In this document: one piece after another, positions 59,518 through 64,000 of the stretch | Layout of the letters: the number at the start of each line of letters is the position of its first letter | How positions within the stretch are numbered: the stretch's first letter is position 1 | NCBI GenBank assembly: GCA_023525715.1 | Contig: CM042017.1 | Coordinates: 75,874,166-75,938,165 of the forward strand | Origin: Cichorium intybus | Taxonomy: Eukaryota; Streptophyta; Magnoliopsida; Asterales; Asteraceae | DNA length: 64,000 nt | Direction of reading: 5' to 3' | The notes under the pieces: model-generated | What the model saw: the letters and a program-made list of their open reading frames with translations, nothing else | Databases searched by the model: none | Told to the model about the DNA's origin: nothing | Position numbers and translations under genes: made by a program

Positions 59518-60745
59518 TGTTAGGTTATAAGCAAACAATGAACAAAAATCACTTAAGTTCACATGCACCTTAAAGGATCTATGTTTTCATCTATTGAACC
59601 TATAACTATGAACAAAATAAGAATCAAATAAATTTCTCAAGAAAAACTAACCTTTTGATCCTTAAATCTCTTGGAAGCAAGCACCACAAGTGTCGTGTCT
59701 CTAATGGCTCACACCTAAGAACTTGGCAAGGAAGAGAGCAAGAGAGAAGAAAGGTAGAACCCTTAGAATTGGTGTAAATATGAGGGTGCCAGGGGCCTCT
59801 ATTTATAGCCTCCAGGTGATAAGTAATAAGGAGTATAACTGCCTTATTTAAGATCCTAATGGCTCACACCTAAGAACTTGGCAAGGAAGAGAGCAAGAGA
59901 GAAGAAAGGTAGAACCCTTAGAATTGGTGTAAATATGAGGGTGCCAGGGGCCTCTATTTATAGCCTCCAGGTGATAAGTAATAAGGAGTATAACTGCCTT
60001 ATTTAAGATCCTGATATGATAAGACTTTTATCAGATAAAGGGATCTGCTTATCACTGCCATATAAACCCTTTAGGGTTTCGAAATCCACAAGGCCTTAGG
60101 CCTTAATTTCGTCCAAACCCATATAGGTAACCCTAATTGTCTATTGCTCAACTATTGATCAATTACAATTCAGTCCCTACACTTTTAATTAATCCAATTA
60201 GTCCCAAAATTAATTCCAAATTAATTTCTGATTAATCTTTAATCAAATATTATAATTTCTAATTAATATATTATTCTCATAATATATTAACAAATTATTT
60301 ATTCCTCTTCTGATTAATATATTATCTCCATAATATATCAATATTTATCTCTATATGCAATCTTGTCCTCTGCTAGGTTATGAGGGCAACCCAAAAGGGC
60401 TGTGCTGCAATCAATTCAAACATATGTATCAATTATAGTTATGGCTTAGACACCTTAATCCAACAGTCTCCCACTTGGATAAGTCTATAACTATAATACA
60501 TATGATTTCTAAATTGATCAGCAAATTGTAGCTTCCAAAAGCTGTTGCCGAACTTTGACCCAGTTAGTTATGTGTCCTAAGATAAGTGATTGTATGATCA
60601 TTCATTCTTTCAAGATATCATTCAAACTTGAGACATGGATTAGAATCAATCTTAGTCCGATACTATGTTTCCCGGTTCCATGATTTGTAATGACATAAGA
60701 CTTCTAATTGAACACATCAATTAAGTCCTAGCTGGCCAGCACTGA
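59518..60745 (-). mobile_element. Truncated relative of the hairpin-rich copia-type element: 3' LTR and 280 bp of interior
   Basis: LTR 59518-60465 (inverted TGTTGGATTAAGGTGTCTAAG start) with the inverted polypurine tract GTCTCCCACTTGG at 60466. The interior to about 60745 aligns with 36130-36412 (shared AATTAGAAGTCT, GATTGAT...CAATCCATGTCTCA, GAGTTCGGCA-like text). It lacks the region containing the class-A and class-B hairpins. It carries a 155-bp duplication in the LTR. Confidence 0.75.
59701..60010 (-). repeat. Perfect 155-bp tandem duplication over the LTR core promoter
   Basis: 59701-59855 and 59856-60010 appear identical. Each contains, on the minus strand, CTATAAATAGAGGCCCC, so the TATA region and start region are present twice. 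Confidence 0.85.
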
Positions 60746-61696
60746 GTCAACGCCCCAGCGATGCTATATTGGGGAGATAGCAGCGCTAACTGGTTGTTGA
60801 CCGTTGACTTTGACCTTTGACCTTTGACTTTTTGATCAGATTGACTTTTGGTCAAACTAAAGTCAAACTTGAGGGTTCGGGATACCGGTCTTAGAGATTT
60901 ATCCTGTTTGGGATTTAAGATTTTCTAAGTGAAATTTATCCTTATTAGGAGGTTCGCGTTGTCGGGATCTGAGGACGCGCGAGTGGAGTGTTGTTCAGCT
61001 TTTCGGATCAAGTGAATTTTCTCAATATACTATGAGTGATGTTACATGTGTTGTAGCTTTACTTCACGATGTGCAGTGTTGTATGTTAGGGTGTTCATGC
61101 CCTATCTATGTGATTGTGTGACAGAGTAGGGACTCGCTGGGTTAATCAGAATGCTTAGGCTTCTGTGATTGGAATGTATTTTAGTATCGATACTATTTAA
61201 GGAGGGGGTTGTCATGCGATGGCAGATCGGAGTGATCCTGAGAGCTGGACGGATCGGGGTGAGCCCGAGAGTCCACGCATTGAGCCGACGGCGGAACGTG
61301 GTGAGCCTATGAGTCCTAGTCGGGGCGGATCGGGGTGAGCCCGAGAGCCAAGTTATTCGGGGTGAGCCCGGAGACCATGACCCGAATGATTGTTTTGTAT
61401 ATGCTGGATCGTGTGGTATTTTGGGGAACTCAATAAGCTTTGTGCTTACTCTTTCACCCTAACTGTTTTTTAGGTATTTGCTGGCTTGAGCTTGGAGCAC
61501 GACGCGACTGTATCGCATACGAGGTTTTGGTAATCAAGTCATCTGATGAATATTGTTTGCAAATGTTTTTTATAAACACGATTTTATATGTTTTAAATAT
61601 TAAGTTTTAATCGTATGGTTACTATTTTATAACCCGTTTTATATATTTGATCCGTTTTTAAAACGAAAAGTTTACTCTGAATTTTGGGATGTTACA
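60746..61696 (+). mobile_element. Ty3-type LTR fragment
   Basis: TTGACCGTTGACTTTGACC motifs at about 60795, GGGGTGAGCCCGAGAG repeats (61240-61380), GTATTTTGGGGAACTCA at about 61413, and an end AATTTTGGGATGTTACA at 61696, typical of a plant Ty3 LTR 3' end. The left boundary is uncertain and no internal domain is attached. Confidence 0.5.
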
Positions 61697-62363
61697 TATG
61701 ACCTACTTAATAGCAAATCTATAACATGAAACATATAAAGTGTACCTTTTTATTACTTATAAATAGTAATAATAATAGTAATATATTTACATTTTTTACA
61801 TATAATTACAACATACTCCAACTTATTTACTGATATTTTACAAGTTTCATATTGTGTATTATTATTACCAAAAAAATAAAATTTAAAGGATTGTCAATAT
61901 CATGGCAAAAAACTATGAATATGTTACTATTTTTGGCAAAAAAATATATCGCCTACACTGATAACATAGTAAGTGTTATGTTATTTTATACATTGTGTCC
62001 TTGACCAAAATCCAAATGAGGATTATAAAATAAATATAGCTAGCTATTACATAATAGAATTTTTTAGACCAAGATAGAGGATTTTTTGTAATTTTGTGTA
62101 AATAAGACGTACAAAGATGAAAAACTTAGCTTTCTTCTCACTTTTTTTTAAGTTTCAACTTATTGTACAATACATAATTATACAAAAAGAAATACATAAT
62201 TATACAAAAAGAAATTAAGATGAAAAGAAATTACAAACCAGTATGTGTGATGTCAAAATACAGTCCCCTATAAAAAACAACAATTGCAAATTTTTCCTCT
62301 AAAGCATGATTCACAAGCCCTCGGAATTCAAAATGACTTTTGTGTATCAAAGTAATCTCATAC
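61697..62363. other. AT-rich spacer / 3' flank of the TauE gene
   Basis: ATACATAATTATACAAAAAGAA is repeated directly at about 62168-62215. No gene. Confidence 0.5.
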
Positions 62364-63766
62364 TTAGGACTTGCATAGATTCTCAAATCCCATATATTCA
62401 TGTTGTTGAATTTTATCAACAATGTTTAGAATTCCAACTCCACCTGCAGTTAAAAAAATACATGGGGTTGGAAAGAAACTTTGTTTCAATCATATTTAAT
62501 ATAAGAACACAAAAGGGAAATCATCATTTTCATGACTTCCTCTAACAAGTTGTCTTTGTGTATTTAAGTAATGTAAGTAAAAAGAAACACTGATATATAT
62601 AATATATAGGGTGAACACGAGGATTGAAAAAGAACCGATGTATATAAAAAACCAACATACTTACCTAATAAGATTGCACTAACGAATATGGTGAACGCGA
62701 GGATGAATATAATTAAAGATGCTCGTCCAAGGATACTAATTATTCTTCTCACGACATGTTGCCCAACAAAAGCAGCAATTGTTGCAACCACGAGGAAGTA
62801 GAATGCTGTGAAGTACTTGCAAGAGTTAGCAACGTACTTATATTTTTTTTAACCTATCGGCTATCGTAGTAACATACTTACATTTATTAACCGATTCTAG
62901 CATTATGTATACTAAAACTTGTAACATACTTACAGGTTTCATGTAACATATTGCTATTATCACTAAAACGATGTAACCGTGTTGCTATTACGGGTTTGTT
63001 GTTTTTATGTGTGTATGATTATGATGTGCAAAGCAATGTAAGCCCGTTGTACTGATGGGTAAAGTATAAAGTACATTTTAGACATTGATCTCATCAAATT
63101 ATTAAAGCAATTTGTAATCAATAGCAACCTATTTCTCTTTTAACAATGGAAACATACTTTACTTTTTTAATTGTAGAAGTAATGTAATTCCTTTAAACAT
63201 AACAATAACATACTCACACTTTTTACGCACAATGGCAATGGAAAGTAGACTTACCATAAGGCACCGGGAACCGCTTGAGAATATAATATTCCACAACGCA
63301 CATTGATGATGAAAACATCATTACGAAAGTGGTTGTGGCACTTGAAACCTACATAAAATGTTTCAAGAACTTTAACACTATTTTCTTGAAATTAAAAACC
63401 TATTCTAAAATTGTCTATTTGCCTATTATCGTTTTTTGTTGGTGTCCCACATCAGCTAGACACTGTCCGATATGCCTTTATATATGTATGTTGAAGTAAG
63501 GGTTTTTTGAGACTAATTTCATACTATAGAGGAGTAAATGATACCTGAGCAGGTATTCCGAGCTCTAAGAAGAGTGGATTCATAATAAATCCACCACCTA
63601 GACCAAGTAAGCCTCCAGCCATGCCAGCTAAAACACCACCAGAGCAATACAATATTAATTGGCCAACTTTAACGTTGGTGTTTGAATCTCCCATGGATGA
63701 TATCTTTTTAGAGCCATTGTACAACCTTATAGCCTGGTAGCCGGATACCCCAAAAGAAATAGGAAT
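62364..63766 (-). CDS. Sulfite exporter TauE/SafE family protein, last four exons (partial)
   Basis: Exons in coding order: 63766-63545, 63348-63255, 62805-62665, 62443-62364 (stop TAA); all GT/AG, 178 residues here. The gene continues beyond the right edge. Features: VLAGMAGGLLGLGGGFIMNPLFLELGIPAQ (split here as a Gly-rich membrane segment), VSSATTTFVMMFSSSM, EYYILKRFPVP, VATIAAFVGQHVVRR, LGRASLIIFILAFTIFVSA and the C-terminal NIVDKIQQHEYMGFENLC. The paired Gly-rich repeats and multiple membrane segments are those of plant TauE/SafE proteins, which are predicted polytopic anion transporters. The substrate in plants is not established from sequence. The conserved tail EYMGFENLC supports the exon calls. 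Confidence 0.9.
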
Positions 63767-64000
63767 CTAGAAGGAATAACAAAATTATATAGATGTAGCA
63801 TATGATAAGTTAACATGCAAGGTTGCAATATCATTTGGGCCAAATATAGAAAAAAAAAACACTTATATATTCACCAATTTATCGATTTGGCCATTTAACT
63901 ATTATTTGTAGCGATTGAACCATTATACCTTTTAACCATGATAAGTTACTATGCCAGTATCATTTTATATGGGATGGAAGACATAGGTTGAGAAAAACAG
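63767..64000 (-). other. Intron of the TauE/SafE gene
   Basis: The acceptor CCTTCTAG| at 63767 precedes the first exon in the window. No further exon is recognised before the edge. ATTTGGCCATTTAACTATTATTTG-type text suggests a small repeat. Confidence 0.5.

Overview
This is a plant nuclear genome window. The evidence is spliced eukaryotic genes with GT/AG introns, an L1-type LINE, Ty1/copia and Ty3/gypsy LTR retrotransposons, PIF/Harbinger and hAT MITEs, and very long TA microsatellites. The repeat families and the two host genes suggest a eudicot; the style of the Ty3 and Harbinger sequences made me think of Asteraceae, but I cannot prove the species. Only two host genes are visible: a complete minus-strand NOL10/ENP2 homologue (16 coding exons, 47930-52901, 722 residues) and the last four exons of a minus-strand TauE/SafE membrane protein (62364-63766), which continues past the right edge.

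Layout. 1-5325: four terminal-inverted-repeat elements joined end to end by (TA)n arrays; two are about 1.6-1.8 kb copies of one family, one is a partial copy of it, and one is a different family with a G-rich core. 5326-11258: a full-coding L1-type LINE with two intact overlapping ORFs, sitting between TA arrays. 11260-19029: short non-autonomous DNA transposons (a TIR element with unknown cargo, Harbinger-like, hAT MITE, Tourist-like MITE), a 5'-truncated LINE relic, and AT-rich spacer.

19030-47558 is one deep nest. A small Harbinger-like element (TTA target duplications) contains a minus-strand chromodomain-type Ty3/gypsy element (19437-47348). Its polyprotein gene was split twice: by a 3.55-kb solo LTR (24336-27889, target duplication AAAAG) and by a pol-less Athila-like element (29498-43093, target duplication GGGCC). 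One LTR of the Athila-like element was itself split by a non-coding copia-type element with identical-length 772-bp LTRs (29749-37184, target duplication AATTG).

The 5.9-kb internal domain of that innermost element has no meaningful ORF. It is dense in short hairpins, including two families in which the loop is conserved while the stem sequence changes on both sides together. I regard this as the most interesting signal in the window.

47559-53700: the NOL10 gene, with MITEs in several introns and telo-box motifs upstream of its 5' exon. 53701-61696: a Harbinger MITE, a foldback element, a broken copia 5' end interrupted by a solo LTR, and truncated relatives of the Athila-like and hairpin-rich copia elements. 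61697-64000: spacer, then the TauE/SafE gene.
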